Positions 36,549 through 45,449 of a stretch of DNA of 64,000 bases are shown here, piece after piece; positions within the stretch are counted from its first letter, which is position 1, and every line of letters begins with the position of its first letter. The stretch is taken from the NCBI RefSeq assembly GCF_000182645.1, contig NZ_ACQA01000001.1, forward strand, positions 496,001 through 560,000, in the 5' to 3' direction. Made by a program: the position numbers and the translations under genes. The notes below the pieces were generated by a model. That model ran no database searches and was not told where the DNA came from. It worked only from the letters and a program-made list of their open reading frames with translations. The stretch comes from Brucella intermedia LMG 3301 (lineage in GTDB: Bacteria; Pseudomonadota; Alphaproteobacteria; Rhizobiales; Rhizobiaceae).

Positions 36549-36572
36549 TTAGGGCGCGATCACGTGCCCTAA
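36549..36572. promoter_or_regulatory. Ten-base inverted repeat between the ABC exporter and psd
   Basis: TTAGGGCGCG and CGTGCCCTAA pair fully (one G-U) around ATCA. No uridine run follows, so it could be a terminator hairpin or a protein-binding palindrome about 80 bases before psd. Confidence 0.5.
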
Positions 36573-36651
36573 CAGCCGTGAATAATTTGCGAAATGGATT
36601 TTGATTCCGGATAGGATGAGGTAAATAACGGCCAAACTCAAAGGAAGAGCG

Positions 36652-37350
36652 ATGAGCCTTACTGACACTATCCGCAATACTTTCGTGCCGATCCATCGGG
36701 AAGGCTATCCGTTTATCGCGGGCTTTTTCGTGGTTTCGCTCATTCTGGGCTGGCTCTGGGACCCGCTGTTCTGGATCGGTATGGTGCTGACCGTCTGGTG
36801 CATCTATTTCTATCGTGATCCCGAGCGCGTGACGCCAATGGACGATGATCTGGTCATCAGTCCCGCCGATGGCAAGGTTTCCTTTGTCGGCCCCGCAGTG
36901 CCGCCAGCCGAGCTGGACCTTGGCGCCGAGCCGCGTATGCGCGTGTCGGTTTTCATGAATGTGTTCTCGGTACATATCAACCGTTCCCCCGTGCGCGGCA
37001 AGATCGAGAAGGTCGTGCATCGTCCGGGCAAATTCCTCAATGCGGAACTGGACAAGGCTAGCACGGATAACGAACGCAATAGCGTGCTGATCGAAAGCCC
37101 GCATGGCAAGATCGGTGTTGTCCAGATCGCTGGCCTCGTTGCCCGGCGCATTGTTTGCTGGTCGAACGAGGATGACGATCTGTCCGTTGGCGAACGGTTC
37201 GGCCTGATCCGCTTCGGATCGCGGGTCGATGTCTATCTGCCGGCAGATGCGACCGTTCGTGTCGCGGTTGGCCAGACGGCAGTCGCCGGTGAAACCGTGC
37301 TGGCCGATTATGGCAGCGGACGCGGTGAGCCAGTGGTGCGGATCGCTTAA
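36652..37350 (+). CDS. psd: Phosphatidylserine decarboxylase proenzyme
   Basis: A 232-residue short-form Psd that makes phosphatidylethanolamine. A hydrophobic N-terminus (residues ~18-55) anchors it in the inner membrane. [12 protein letters not shown] near 70, [18 protein letters not shown] near 100 and [14 protein letters not shown] near 124 are family blocks. The self-cleavage site is FGS near residues 188-190 ([14 protein letters not shown]); the serine becomes the pyruvoyl group. psd and pssA are four bases apart and catalyse consecutive steps in reverse order. Confidence 0.95.
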   Translation: MSLTDTIRNTFVPIHREGYPFIAGFFVVSLILGWLWDPLFWIGMVLTVWCIYFYRDPERVTPMDDDLVISPADGKVSFVGPAVPPAELDLGAEPRMRVSVFMNVFSVHINRSPVRGKIEKVVHRPGKFLNAELDKASTDNERNSVLIESPHGKIGVVQIAGLVARRIVCWSNEDDDLSVGERFGLIRFGSRVDVYLPADATVRVAVGQTAVAGETVLADYGSGRGEPVVRIA

Positions 37351-37354
37351 GCCG

Positions 37355-38206
37355 ATGGAAGCGCCTTTTCCGCCTTTTGAGCCCAACGGCCGCGTGGATT
37401 CATCGCGCGGCCCGAAGCTGTCGCAGATACCCCTGCGTATCGTCGTTCCCAATGTCATCACAGTTCTCGCCATCTGTGCCGGTCTGACCGGTATTCGTCT
37501 GGCCTTTGAAAACCGTTTCGAGCTTGCCGTCGTGATGGTGCTCGTAGCAGCCTTTCTTGACGGCATCGACGGGCGTGTGGCCCGCATGATGAAGGGATCG
37601 TCCAAGTTCGGCGCCCAGATGGATTCGCTCGCCGACATCGTCAATTTCGGCGTAGCGCCTGCTCTGGTGCTCTATGCCTTCATGCTTGATCAGGCGCGTT
37701 CCTTCGGCTGGATCGCGGCGCTTCTCTACGCCATTGCCTGCTGCCTGCGGCTGGCACGTTTCAATGTCATGCTGGAAGACCCGAACCGCCCGGCCTGGCA
37801 AAGCAACTATTTCATAGGCGTGCCCGCACCTGCAGGCGCAATGCTCGTCCTGCTGCCGGTTTATCTCGGTTTTCTCGGCCTGACCCCAACGCGGGCGCTC
37901 GCTTTCGGTGTGGCGGTCTATACCGTGGCCATTGCGTTTCTGCTGGTAAGCCGCCTGCCGGTTTATAACGGCAAATCGGCCGGCAGCCTTGTCCGACGCG
38001 ATATCGTCATGCCGCTGATCCTGTTCGTGGTTGTTTACGTCGCGTTCCTGATGAGCTTCACCTGGCAGACATTGAGCATCACGGCGCTCGCCTATCTCGC
38101 TTTCCTTCCGTTCAGTCTGGCAGCGTGGAACAGGCGTGAAGCTGCTGACAGAAAGGCTGCTGAGGCGGCCAGCGACGAAGAGGACGCGTCGTCAGAGGAA
38201 AACTGA
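37355..38206 (+). CDS. pssA: CDP-diacylglycerol-serine O-phosphatidyltransferase
   Basis: A 283-residue type II phosphatidylserine synthase with about seven membrane helices. The CDP-alcohol phosphotransferase motif D-G-x2-AR-x8-G-x3-D-x3-D reads DGIDGRVARMMKGSSKFG then AQMDSLAD, near residues 68-93. The C-terminus is an acidic tail (EAASDEEDASSEEN). The ATG at 37355 lies four bases past the psd stop; the frame is open further upstream but overlaps psd. The 3' end overlaps the convergent AAA ATPase gene by 15 bases. Confidence 0.94.
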   Translation: MEAPFPPFEPNGRVDSSRGPKLSQIPLRIVVPNVITVLAICAGLTGIRLAFENRFELAVVMVLVAAFLDGIDGRVARMMKGSSKFGAQMDSLADIVNFGVAPALVLYAFMLDQARSFGWIAALLYAIACCLRLARFNVMLEDPNRPAWQSNYFIGVPAPAGAMLVLLPVYLGFLGLTPTRALAFGVAVYTVAIAFLLVSRLPVYNGKSAGSLVRRDIVMPLILFVVVYVAFLMSFTWQTLSITALAYLAFLPFSLAAWNRREAADRKAAEAASDEEDASSEEN

Positions 38207-38749
38207 TGGCAACGCCCGTCTGATGAAACGAACGCGCTCCTCGACCGGTGATTTCGGGAGGAGCGCGATCTCATATCCGAGCCGCCTGTAGGTTTTGTCC
38301 ATTGCATCGAACGTACGCACGGCTTCATCGAAATCCTGCTTGCGTTCCGTATCCTGCCCGAAGATTTCGGCCCATGGCGGTGCCAGGAACACGGTACTGT
38401 TGTATCTGATCCGGCGGGCGGCCTCCTCGATATGCTGTGGCACGGGCAGGTCGCACAGCGTCAGATAGCCGATCACATCGGGAACGCCGCGGTCGAAGAA
38501 AACGGTACCAGCCTGTTGTTCTGCCATGGCGTGAGAGCGCATCTCCCAACAAAGCATCAACTCTGCAAAGAGTGCGCGATCACTCCACGGGAGGGCGCTG
38601 CCGCCGATTGCGACCTGATCCTGGATAATGGCGCGTCCGGCTTCAACGGTGCGGGAAAAACCGCCCTTTTCGAGCGCATCGATCAGTGTGCTTTTGCCTG
38701 ATCCCGGTCCGCCGCTGATGATGATGAAACGCTGGTGATCTTTAATCAT
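38192..38749 (-). CDS. AAA family ATPase / predicted nucleoside-kinase-like protein
   Basis: A 185-residue P-loop protein. Walker A IISGGPGSGKSTLIDAL is at residues ~10-26 and FFDRGVPDVIGYL near 90-102 is the Walker B/lid region of the AAA_28 group. The fold resembles deoxynucleoside or shikimate kinases. Homologues are annotated only as ATPases, and the substrate is unknown. It ends inside the 3' end of pssA, convergent. Confidence 0.83.
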   Translation of the reverse strand: MIKDHQRFIIISGGPGSGKSTLIDALEKGGFSRTVEAGRAIIQDQVAIGGSALPWSDRALFAELMLCWEMRSHAMAEQQAGTVFFDRGVPDVIGYLTLCDLPVPQHIEEAARRIRYNSTVFLAPPWAEIFGQDTERKQDFDEAVRTFDAMDKTYRRLGYEIALLPKSPVEERVRFIRRALPSVFL

Positions 38750-38860
38750 AAGTCCTCCAATAGCAAAGTGAATGCGCGCGAAGACGGTCCGCGCGTGACG
38801 AAGGGTCTGAAAGTGGGAGAATTGGCCGCTGAAAAAGGAGCCGTCAGGTGGCTACCGCGT

Positions 38861-38890
38861 GTCCCGAAAAGTGTGAAACGGTTTTCGGGC
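38861..38890. repeat. Dispersed intergenic repeat, short copy
   Basis: GTCCCGAAAAGTGTGAAACG followed by GTTTTCGGGC, a near-inverted pair CCCGAAAA/TTTTCGGG around GTGTGAAACGG. Same family as 19312 and 41339. Confidence 0.7.
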
Positions 38891-38963
38891 AAGGTGGACG
38901 TCAAAAAATCACCGATCTGATTCAATCGGATCGTGACGCGGTAGGTCAATAAACAAAATAGAA

Positions 38964-38989
38964 CCGGCCTTGCAGGGAAACAAGGCCGG
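38964..38989 (-). terminator. Rho-independent terminator of the purF-SDR transcript
   Basis: A perfect nine-base stem CCGGCCTTG/CAAGGCCGG with an eight-base loop, followed leftwards by TTCTATTTTGTTTA, ten bases past the SDR stop codon. Confidence 0.85.
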
Positions 38990-38998
38990 AAAAAGAAA

Positions 38999-39739
38999 TC
39001 AGCTCGGCAGATGGTAGTCCAGGAAGCGATCCTGGCGCACATCGAAGAGCTTGCCGGTGACATCCAGGGCAGGATCGGCAAGCTTGACGATCTTCTCTGC
39101 CACCGACTGCGGCGTCGGCAATGTTTCCGGATCTTCGCCCGGCATGGCCTGCGCACGCATTGCCGTGCGGGTCGCTCCCGGATTGACGGAGTTGACCTTG
39201 AGCTTCATCTGCTTCGTTTCTTCGGCCCAACTGCGCGCCATGACTTCGACGGCAGCTTTCGAGGCAGCGTAAGGTCCCCAGAAGGCCCGGCAGGTGTGCG
39301 CCACGCCGGATGAAAGCAGAATGGCCCGTCCCGCATCCGAAGCACGCAGAAGCGGATCGGTGGAACGGATGAGGCGCCAGACGCTGGTGACATTGACGTT
39401 CATGACCTTCTCGAAAGTCTTGGCTTCGACGTGCCCGATCGGGGAAATCGTGCCCAACACGCCCGCATTGGCAACCATTATGTCGAGCTTGCCCCAGCGC
39501 TCATGAATGGAGCCGCCGAGGCGATCGATGGCTTCCATGTCGGTAATGTCGAGAGGCACCAGCGTGGCGCTGCCTCCGAGTTTACGGATATCATCGTCCA
39601 GCTCTTCCAGTCCGCCGACCGTGCGTGCGACCGCGATGACATGCGCGCCGCGTTTTGCCAGTTCGAGCGAAAGAAAATAGCCAATACCGCGCGATGCGCC
39701 TGTCACCAGTGCGATGCGGCCCGTAAGGTCGATACTCAT
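38999..39739 (-). CDS. Short-chain dehydrogenase/reductase (SDR)
   Basis: A 246-residue classical SDR. The cofactor motif TGASRGIGYFLSLELAKRG is at residues ~13-31, NAGVLG near 89-94, the catalytic Ser in ILLSSGVAH near 140 and YAASK near 154-158. The substrate is unknown. The sequence lies downstream of purF on the same strand, but a terminator hairpin separates the two, so co-transcription may be partial. Confidence 0.88.
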   Translation of the reverse strand: MSIDLTGRIALVTGASRGIGYFLSLELAKRGAHVIAVARTVGGLEELDDDIRKLGGSATLVPLDITDMEAIDRLGGSIHERWGKLDIMVANAGVLGTISPIGHVEAKTFEKVMNVNVTSVWRLIRSTDPLLRASDAGRAILLSSGVAHTCRAFWGPYAASKAAVEVMARSWAEETKQMKLKVNSVNPGATRTAMRAQAMPGEDPETLPTPQSVAEKIVKLADPALDVTGKLFDVRQDRFLDYHLPS

Positions 39740-39771
39740 CTAGTCCCCATATGTCATTCAAACACAAGAAA

Positions 39772-39794
39772 CAGGCGGCCTTTTGAGCCGCCTG
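39772..39794 (-). terminator. Terminator after purF
   Basis: An eight-base stem CAGGCGGC/GCCGCCTG with loop CTTTTGA region (39780-39786), followed leftwards by TTTCTTG. Confidence 0.8.
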
Positions 39795-39812
39795 AGTGGA
39801 AGGATTTTGCGA

Positions 39813-41303
39813 TCAGCCGTTGCTGGCGAGGAGAGACAGCGTATGGACGTTGCTCTCGCCTTCCTGATCGAGGAGACGGGTCGGATATTCACCCGTGAAG
39901 TAGTGATCGGTAAAGGCAGGTGCCTTCGGATCACGTGGTTTGCCGCCGACAGCCTTGTACAACCCGTCGATGGAAAGGAACGCAAGGGAATCCGCGCCGA
40001 TATAGCGACACATGGATTCGAGGTCCTTGTGCTGGTTTGCCAACAGCTTATCGGCATGGGGGGTGTCGATACCGTAGAAATCCGGATGGTAAATCATTGG
40101 ACTTGCCACGCGGATATGCACTTCCTTGGCGCCTGCATCGCGGATCATCTGCACGATCTTGACGGAAGTGGTGCCGCGCACGATGGAATCATCCACCAGC
40201 ACGACGCGCTTGCCTTCGATCATGGCGCGATTGGCCGAGTGCTTCAGCTTGACGCCAAGCGCACGAATTTGCTGCGTCGGCTCGATGAAGGTGCGGCCCA
40301 CATAATGGTTGCGGATAATTCCATATTCGAACGGAATGCCGCTGGCCTGCGCGAAACCAAGAGCGGCAGGCGTGCCACCATCGGGCACCGGCACGATCAC
40401 GTCGGCTTCGATACCGGCTTCCTTGGCAAGCTCCATGCCCATGTTCTTGCGCGCGACATAGACGCTGCGACCGCCGACGACGGAGTCGGGGCGGGCGAAA
40501 TAGACATACTCAAACAGGCAGAGCCGTTCCGGCTGCGGGTTCTCGGGCTTGATGGATTCCGTGGTTATGGAGCCGTCCTTCTGGATCTCGCAGATGATGA
40601 CTTCGCCGTTTTCGACATCGCGAATATATTTCGCACCGATGATATCGAGGGCGCAGGTTTCCGAGCAGAAGATAGGCTTGCCATCAAGCTCGCCCATGAC
40701 GAGCGGACGGATGCCGATGGGATCGCGCGCGGCGATCAGTTTTGTGCGGGTCAGCGCCAGCATGGCATAGCCGCCTTCGACCTGCCGGATGGCATCGACG
40801 AAACGGTCGGAGGAGGATGAGTGGCGCGAGCGGGCAATCATATGCAGCACGACTTCGGTGTCGGAGGTCGCCTGGAAGATCGCGCCCGAAGCGATCAACT
40901 GCTTGCGCAGCGTAATGCCGTTGGTGAAGTTGCCGTTGTGGGCAATGGCGATGCCGCCGACTTCCAGTTCCGCGAACAATGGCTGCACGTTGCGCAGGAT
41001 CGTCTCGCCGGTGGTGGAATAGCGCACATGGCCGATGGCGCGGTCGCCCGGCAGGCGGTTCAGCGTTGCCGCGTCGGTGAAATGATCGCCGACGAGGCCC
41101 ATGTGGCGTTCGGAATGAAAACGGCGGTTGTGATAGGAAACAATGCCGGCGGCTTCCTGCCCGCGATGCTGGAGGGCATGCAGGCCCAGCGCCGTCAGCG
41201 CGGCAGCGTCCTCGTGGCCAAGAATGCCAAATACGCCGCACTCTTCATGCAGGGTATCTTCATCCAGCATGAAGGAGGCATTTTCAGAAGAATGGCTGGT
41301 CAT
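39813..41303 (-). CDS. purF: Amidophosphoribosyltransferase
   Basis: A 496-residue enzyme for the first step of purine synthesis, PRPP plus glutamine to phosphoribosylamine. The class II glutaminase domain starts at Cys22 (EECGVFGILGHEDA), so residues 1-21 should be removed by self-processing. The PRTase domain carries the PRPP motif VVLVDDSIVRGTTS near 372-385. The four-cysteine cluster of the Fe-S subgroup is not obvious. I use ATG at 41303 (MTSHSSE); a TTG at 41333 would add ten residues with poor support. It follows cvpA on the same strand, as in many proteobacteria. Confidence 0.96.
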   Translation of the reverse strand: MTSHSSENASFMLDEDTLHEECGVFGILGHEDAAALTALGLHALQHRGQEAAGIVSYHNRRFHSERHMGLVGDHFTDAATLNRLPGDRAIGHVRYSTTGETILRNVQPLFAELEVGGIAIAHNGNFTNGITLRKQLIASGAIFQATSDTEVVLHMIARSRHSSSSDRFVDAIRQVEGGYAMLALTRTKLIAARDPIGIRPLVMGELDGKPIFCSETCALDIIGAKYIRDVENGEVIICEIQKDGSITTESIKPENPQPERLCLFEYVYFARPDSVVGGRSVYVARKNMGMELAKEAGIEADVIVPVPDGGTPAALGFAQASGIPFEYGIIRNHYVGRTFIEPTQQIRALGVKLKHSANRAMIEGKRVVLVDDSIVRGTTSVKIVQMIRDAGAKEVHIRVASPMIYHPDFYGIDTPHADKLLANQHKDLESMCRYIGADSLAFLSIDGLYKAVGGKPRDPKAPAFTDHYFTGEYPTRLLDQEGESNVHTLSLLASNG

Positions 41304-41338
41304 TGCCGCAAGGCCTTTCGATTGCAGAGGCAACTAAA

Positions 41339-41388
41339 GCATGTTCCGGAAAAGGGAAAACCGGTTTTCCGATTTACGACATGCGTAA
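41339..41388. repeat. Dispersed intergenic repeat
   Basis: GCATGTTCCGGAAAAGGGAA followed by AACCGGTTTTCCG, then TTACGACATGCG. The GCATG...CATGC ends are inverted, and the inner GGAAAA/TTTTCC are also inverted. It is the best-preserved copy of this family in the window. Confidence 0.75.
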
Positions 41389-41599
41389 AGACTTCAGGCG
41401 CCTCTCTATCACAAGATGGCTTTTTGTTAAAAGCGAAGAGTTCATCGATGCGTCGATATGATCTCATGAACATCAGTATCGCATGACGCTCACGAATAAT
41501 CTCGCAAATTCCCGCCTGAAATATGATCGCGGATGCAAAATGACAATGTCTGAACGTCGATATGGCTGTTTTGCATTGACCATGTTTATTTCCGGAATT

Positions 41600-41627
41600 G
41601 AAAAAGCCGTCAGCGGGGCTGGCGGCT
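41600..41627 (-). terminator. Rho-independent terminator of cvpA
   Basis: A ten-base stem AGCCGTCAGC/GCTGGCGGCT (one mismatch) with loop GGG, followed leftwards by TTTTTC. Confidence 0.85.
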
Positions 41628-41647
41628 TCTCCATATCTCGGAACGGC

Positions 41648-42223
41648 TTATTGCTGTGCAGGCGTATCGTCCGGAACCGGCGCTTCTTCCTGCTCGCCGG
41701 AAGCGGGAGCAGTCTGTTGAGGCTTGAATTTTTCAATCATCTGGTCGGGATTTGCTGGCAGAAGGTCGATCAATTGTTGGCCGAACGAATCGAGCATCGG
41801 CTTTGATTTCGCATTCGTTACCCAAGCTGGCTGGTTTGTCGGGACGAGCCAGTTGAAGAACAGCATGGCGACGACAACGAGAAGCACCCCGCGTACACCG
41901 CCAAACAGAAAGCCAAGCGTGCGGTCGAGTGCACCGATACGGCTATCGATGATGAAATCGGCGATCTTCATCGTAATCAATGACACGACAATCAACACCA
42001 CGAGGAAAACCGCGCCAGCGGCTGCAATCTTCGCGATGGTTTCGTTGTTGATATACGGTTGTACGAAAGGCAGAACTGGTTGGTAGAATAGATAAGCTGC
42101 AGCGGCAGCCGCAGCCCATGACACCAGCGACAGCACCTCGCGGGAAAAACCGCGCACCATCGCCAGAATGGCTGAAACCAGCGTTATCCCGAGCAGAATT
42201 CCATCAAGCATGGTTATCGGCAT
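41648..42223 (-). CDS. cvpA: CvpA family membrane protein
   Basis: A 191-residue protein with four hydrophobic helices in residues 5-130. GFSREVLSLVSWAAAAAAAY and RTLGFLFGGVRGVLLVVVAM are the conserved CvpA segments. A soluble acidic tail ending EEAPVPDDTPAQQ follows. The family was named from colicin V production; recent work ties it to envelope stress, and its mechanism is unknown. It is placed upstream of purF, the classical arrangement, but with a terminator in between. Confidence 0.88.
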   Translation of the reverse strand: MPITMLDGILLGITLVSAILAMVRGFSREVLSLVSWAAAAAAAYLFYQPVLPFVQPYINNETIAKIAAAGAVFLVVLIVVSLITMKIADFIIDSRIGALDRTLGFLFGGVRGVLLVVVAMLFFNWLVPTNQPAWVTNAKSKPMLDSFGQQLIDLLPANPDQMIEKFKPQQTAPASGEQEEAPVPDDTPAQQ

Positions 42224-42336
42224 TCTGGCCTGTCCTCAGTTATTATGCGCAAAATGATCCATGCGCAGGGCAGTCAAAGATGCTGAAGTTTATCACCGGA
42301 AGGTTGACAGATTCTTCCAGTCATAAAACTCCAGAT

Positions 42337-43731
42337 TTATTGCTTCTTTCCGGAGCCTGAAGCCGCGATGCGCGCAACAAGATCGGGCAAGGCGGAAGTT
42401 TCCATGAGGCGGAAGCTGCGATCTTTCCAGAGTTCGCCACTGCCACCGGGCACTTCTGCCTGCCGGAAGCCGAGTTTCTCCGCTTCCTTGAGCCTCTGTA
42501 CCGCATGCGTTACCGCACGAACAGCACCGGAAAGGCTGATTTCGCCGAAATAAACACAATCTGGCGGAAGGGCAATACCGGCCATGGATGAAACAAGTGC
42601 AGCAGCCACAGCTATATCCGCAGCAGGCTCGCTGATACGATAACCGCCCGCAACATTCAGGTAGACATCGTGCTGGCCGAAACGAACGCCGCAATGCGAT
42701 TCGAGAACGGCGAGGATCATGGCAAGCCGTCCGCCATCCCAGCCGACGACCGCACGGCGGGGGGTGCCGAGCGAGGAGGGGGCAACAAGCGCCTGTATTT
42801 CCACCAGGACCGGACGCGTGCCTTCCATGCCGGCGAAGACCGCCGCACCCGGAGCCTTCGCATTGCGCTCACCAAGGAAGAGTTCGGACGGGTTGGACAC
42901 TTCGCGCAGGCCCCCGTCGGACATCTCGAAGACGCCGATCTCGTCGGTCGGACCGAAACGGTTCTTCACCGTGCGCAGGATGCGGTAGTGATGCCCGCCT
43001 TCGCCTTCGAAATAGAGAACGCCATCGACCATATGTTCTACCACACGAGGCCCGGCGATCTGGCCTTCCTTGGTGACATGGCCCACAAGCACCACAGCGG
43101 CGCCCGTCTGCTTGGCATAGCGGATCAGCGCCTGCGCGGAGGAACGCACCTGCGTCACGGTTCCCGGTGCGGAATCCGCCATGTCGGTCCACAGCGTCTG
43201 GATCGAATCGATGATGACGAGATCGGGCCGTTTGGTGTCTGAAATGGTGGCGATAATGTCCTCGACATTGGTTTCGGCGGCAAGCTCCACCGCTGACGAT
43301 GCCACACCCAGACGCTGCGCGCGCAGCCTGATCTGGGCGACGGCTTCTTCGCCCGAAACATAAACGATGCGATGGCCGCGATTGGAAAGGGCGGCGGCTG
43401 CCTGCGTCAGCAAGGTGGATTTGCCGATCCCAGGATCGCCGCCGATGAGAAGAGCGGAACCGCGCACGAAACCGCCGCCTGTCACGCGGTCAAGCTCGCT
43501 TATGCCGGAAATGATGCGTGGCGCGTCTTCTATGTCGCCGGAGAGCGAGGTCAGCGCCACGGCGCGTCCCTTGCGCTTGGACAACATGGCGCCGGGTCCG
43601 GAGCCGATGCCGCTATTGGTGCCTTCCTCGACAAGCGTGTTCCACTCGCCGCAGGAGTCGCACTTGCCCGCCCAGCGCGAATGGACCGTGCCACAGTTCT
43701 GGCAGATGAATTGAACGCGCGCCTTGGCCAT
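42337..43731 (-). CDS. radA: DNA repair protein RadA
   Basis: A 464-residue RadA (Sms), a DnaB-like branch-migration helicase in recombination. The four-cysteine zinc finger is C10-x2-C13 and C24-x2-C27. Walker A GGDPGIGKST is at residues 97-106. The RadA-specific KNRFG motif is in LRTVKNRFGPTDEIG, and a Lon-protease-like C-terminal domain covers ~290-455 (GWDGGRLAMILAVLE). It starts 27 bases after dnaB on the same strand, so the two are likely co-transcribed. The alanine racemase gene often found between them in other bacteria is absent. Confidence 0.96.
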   Translation of the reverse strand: MAKARVQFICQNCGTVHSRWAGKCDSCGEWNTLVEEGTNSGIGSGPGAMLSKRKGRAVALTSLSGDIEDAPRIISGISELDRVTGGGFVRGSALLIGGDPGIGKSTLLTQAAAALSNRGHRIVYVSGEEAVAQIRLRAQRLGVASSAVELAAETNVEDIIATISDTKRPDLVIIDSIQTLWTDMADSAPGTVTQVRSSAQALIRYAKQTGAAVVLVGHVTKEGQIAGPRVVEHMVDGVLYFEGEGGHHYRILRTVKNRFGPTDEIGVFEMSDGGLREVSNPSELFLGERNAKAPGAAVFAGMEGTRPVLVEIQALVAPSSLGTPRRAVVGWDGGRLAMILAVLESHCGVRFGQHDVYLNVAGGYRISEPAADIAVAAALVSSMAGIALPPDCVYFGEISLSGAVRAVTHAVQRLKEAEKLGFRQAEVPGGSGELWKDRSFRLMETSALPDLVARIAASGSGKKQ

Positions 43732-43758
43732 CAGACGCGTCCTTTGACTTGGGAAAAC

Positions 43759-45264
43759 TTATTCATACTGCTCCGGCAGATAAGAACCCTCGGCCAGATC
43801 TGCAAATCGCGTGAATTCAGACTGGAAGGCGAGTTTGACGGTGCCGGTCGGACCATGACGCTGCTTGGCGATAATCACGTCGGCGGTGCCGCGCACCTTT
43901 TCGAAATGCTGCTTCCATTCCTCGTATTTCGGATCGAACTCGTCACGCGGCTCGAGGTTCTTGACGTAATATTCCTCACGGAACACGAAGAGCACCACGT
44001 CGGCGTCCTGCTCGATGGAGCCCGATTCACGAAGGTCGGAGAGCTGGGGGCGCTTGTCGTCGCGGCTTTCCACCTGACGGGAGAGCTGTGAGAGCGCGAT
44101 GATGGGAACGTTGAGTTCCTTGCCCAGCGCCTTGAGGCCGGTAGTGATTTCCGTGATTTCCTGCACGCGGTTCTGTGCGGAAGCTTTCGATGAGCCGGTC
44201 ATCAGCTGCACATAGTCGATGACGAGAACGTCGAGGCCGCGCTGGCGCTTCAGGCGACGCGCGCGTGCTGCAAGCTGGGCGATCGAGATACCGCCGGTCT
44301 GATCGATATACAGCGGGATTTTCTGCATCACCTGCGAGCACGCGACCAGCTTTTCGAAATCGGTTTCGGTGATGTCACCGCGGCGGATTTTCGAGGAGGA
44401 AACCTCCGTCTGCTCGGAAATGATACGGGTTGCGAGCTGTTCCGCCGACATTTCGAGCGAGAAGAACCCGACGACACCGCCATTGACGGCCTTCATCGAG
44501 CCGTCGGCCTGCTGTTCGCCTTCATAGGCGTTGGCGATGTTGAAGGCGATATTGGTGGCAAGCGAGGTCTTGCCCATGCCCGGACGACCAGCGAGGATGA
44601 TCAAGTCCGAGGGTTGCAAGCCGCCCATCTTGGCGTCAAGCGAATGAATGCCGGTCGAAACGCCGGAAAGATGGCCATCGCGCATGAAAGCGGCGTTGGC
44701 CATGTCCACGGCAGTCGTCACCGCGTCCTTGAAGGGCAGGAAGCCACCGTCATACCGTCCCGTCTCCGCCAGTTCGAACAGGCGTCGCTCGGCATCTTCG
44801 ATCTGTTCCTGCGGCGCCATGTCAACCGGCGCGTCATAGGCAACGTTCACCATGTCTTCGCCGATGCCGATCAGCGCGCGGCGCGTCGCCAGATCGTAAA
44901 TCGCACGACCATAGTCTTCGGCGTTGATGATGGTGACGGCTTCGGTGGCGAGGCGCGTCACATACTGGAATATGGTGAGATCGCCCACCTTGCCTTCGGT
45001 GGGCAGGAAGGTCTTCATCGTCACCGGATTGGCCATCTTGCCAACGCGGATGAGATCGGTGGTGATCTCATAGATGCGACGATGCAGCGGCTCGAAGAAA
45101 TGGGTAGGCTTCAGGAAGTCCGATACCCGGTAAAACGCATCATTATTGATCAGAATGGCGCCGAGCAGCGCCTGTTCCGCTTCAATATTGTGGGGTGCTT
45201 CGCGATAGAGCGCGTCTTTCTGCTCCCGCGCGTCGTCGAGTTTGCGTACCGCCGCTTCCGCCAT
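43759..45264 (-). CDS. dnaB: Replicative DNA helicase
   Basis: A 501-residue hexameric fork helicase. The N-terminal DnaB domain (PHNIEAEQALLGAILINNDA, residues 24-43) binds primase, and the C-terminal RecA-like core has Walker A AGRPGMGKTS at ~225-234. DVLVIDYVQLM is Walker B and SQLSRQVESRDDKRPQLSDL the H4 and finger region. No intein is present, although this gene is a frequent intein site. radA follows after 27 bases; cfa lies 185 bases upstream. Confidence 0.97.
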   Translation of the reverse strand: MAEAAVRKLDDAREQKDALYREAPHNIEAEQALLGAILINNDAFYRVSDFLKPTHFFEPLHRRIYEITTDLIRVGKMANPVTMKTFLPTEGKVGDLTIFQYVTRLATEAVTIINAEDYGRAIYDLATRRALIGIGEDMVNVAYDAPVDMAPQEQIEDAERRLFELAETGRYDGGFLPFKDAVTTAVDMANAAFMRDGHLSGVSTGIHSLDAKMGGLQPSDLIILAGRPGMGKTSLATNIAFNIANAYEGEQQADGSMKAVNGGVVGFFSLEMSAEQLATRIISEQTEVSSSKIRRGDITETDFEKLVACSQVMQKIPLYIDQTGGISIAQLAARARRLKRQRGLDVLVIDYVQLMTGSSKASAQNRVQEITEITTGLKALGKELNVPIIALSQLSRQVESRDDKRPQLSDLRESGSIEQDADVVLFVFREEYYVKNLEPRDEFDPKYEEWKQHFEKVRGTADVIIAKQRHGPTGTVKLAFQSEFTRFADLAEGSYLPEQYE

Positions 45265-45449
45265 GATTCCAAATCCTGTCCCTGATGCAACCAGCTAGCC
45301 CTCAAGCGATGCCAAACGCAACGAAGCTTCGGGTGATTCCAGCTGGAAGAGACAAGCTATACCATGATTCACACTGATCCACAGTTTCGATCTCGGTTTT
45401 GTCAGTCCGCTGTTGACGCGGACCGACTCTCCGATTGGCGGGAATGGTT

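Larger units (their letters stand above)
41304..41647. other. 344-base spacer between cvpA and purF
   Basis: It holds a dispersed repeat (41339-41388), the cvpA terminator (41600-41627) and AT-rich sequence around 41440-41600 that may include the purF promoter. Small open frames on both strands here overlap the repeat or terminator and look non-coding. Confidence 0.6.

Noticed and set aside
41483..41806. Possible small plus-strand gene between purF and cvpA
   Set aside because: It runs through the cvpA terminator and antisense into cvpA and has no recognisable protein features.
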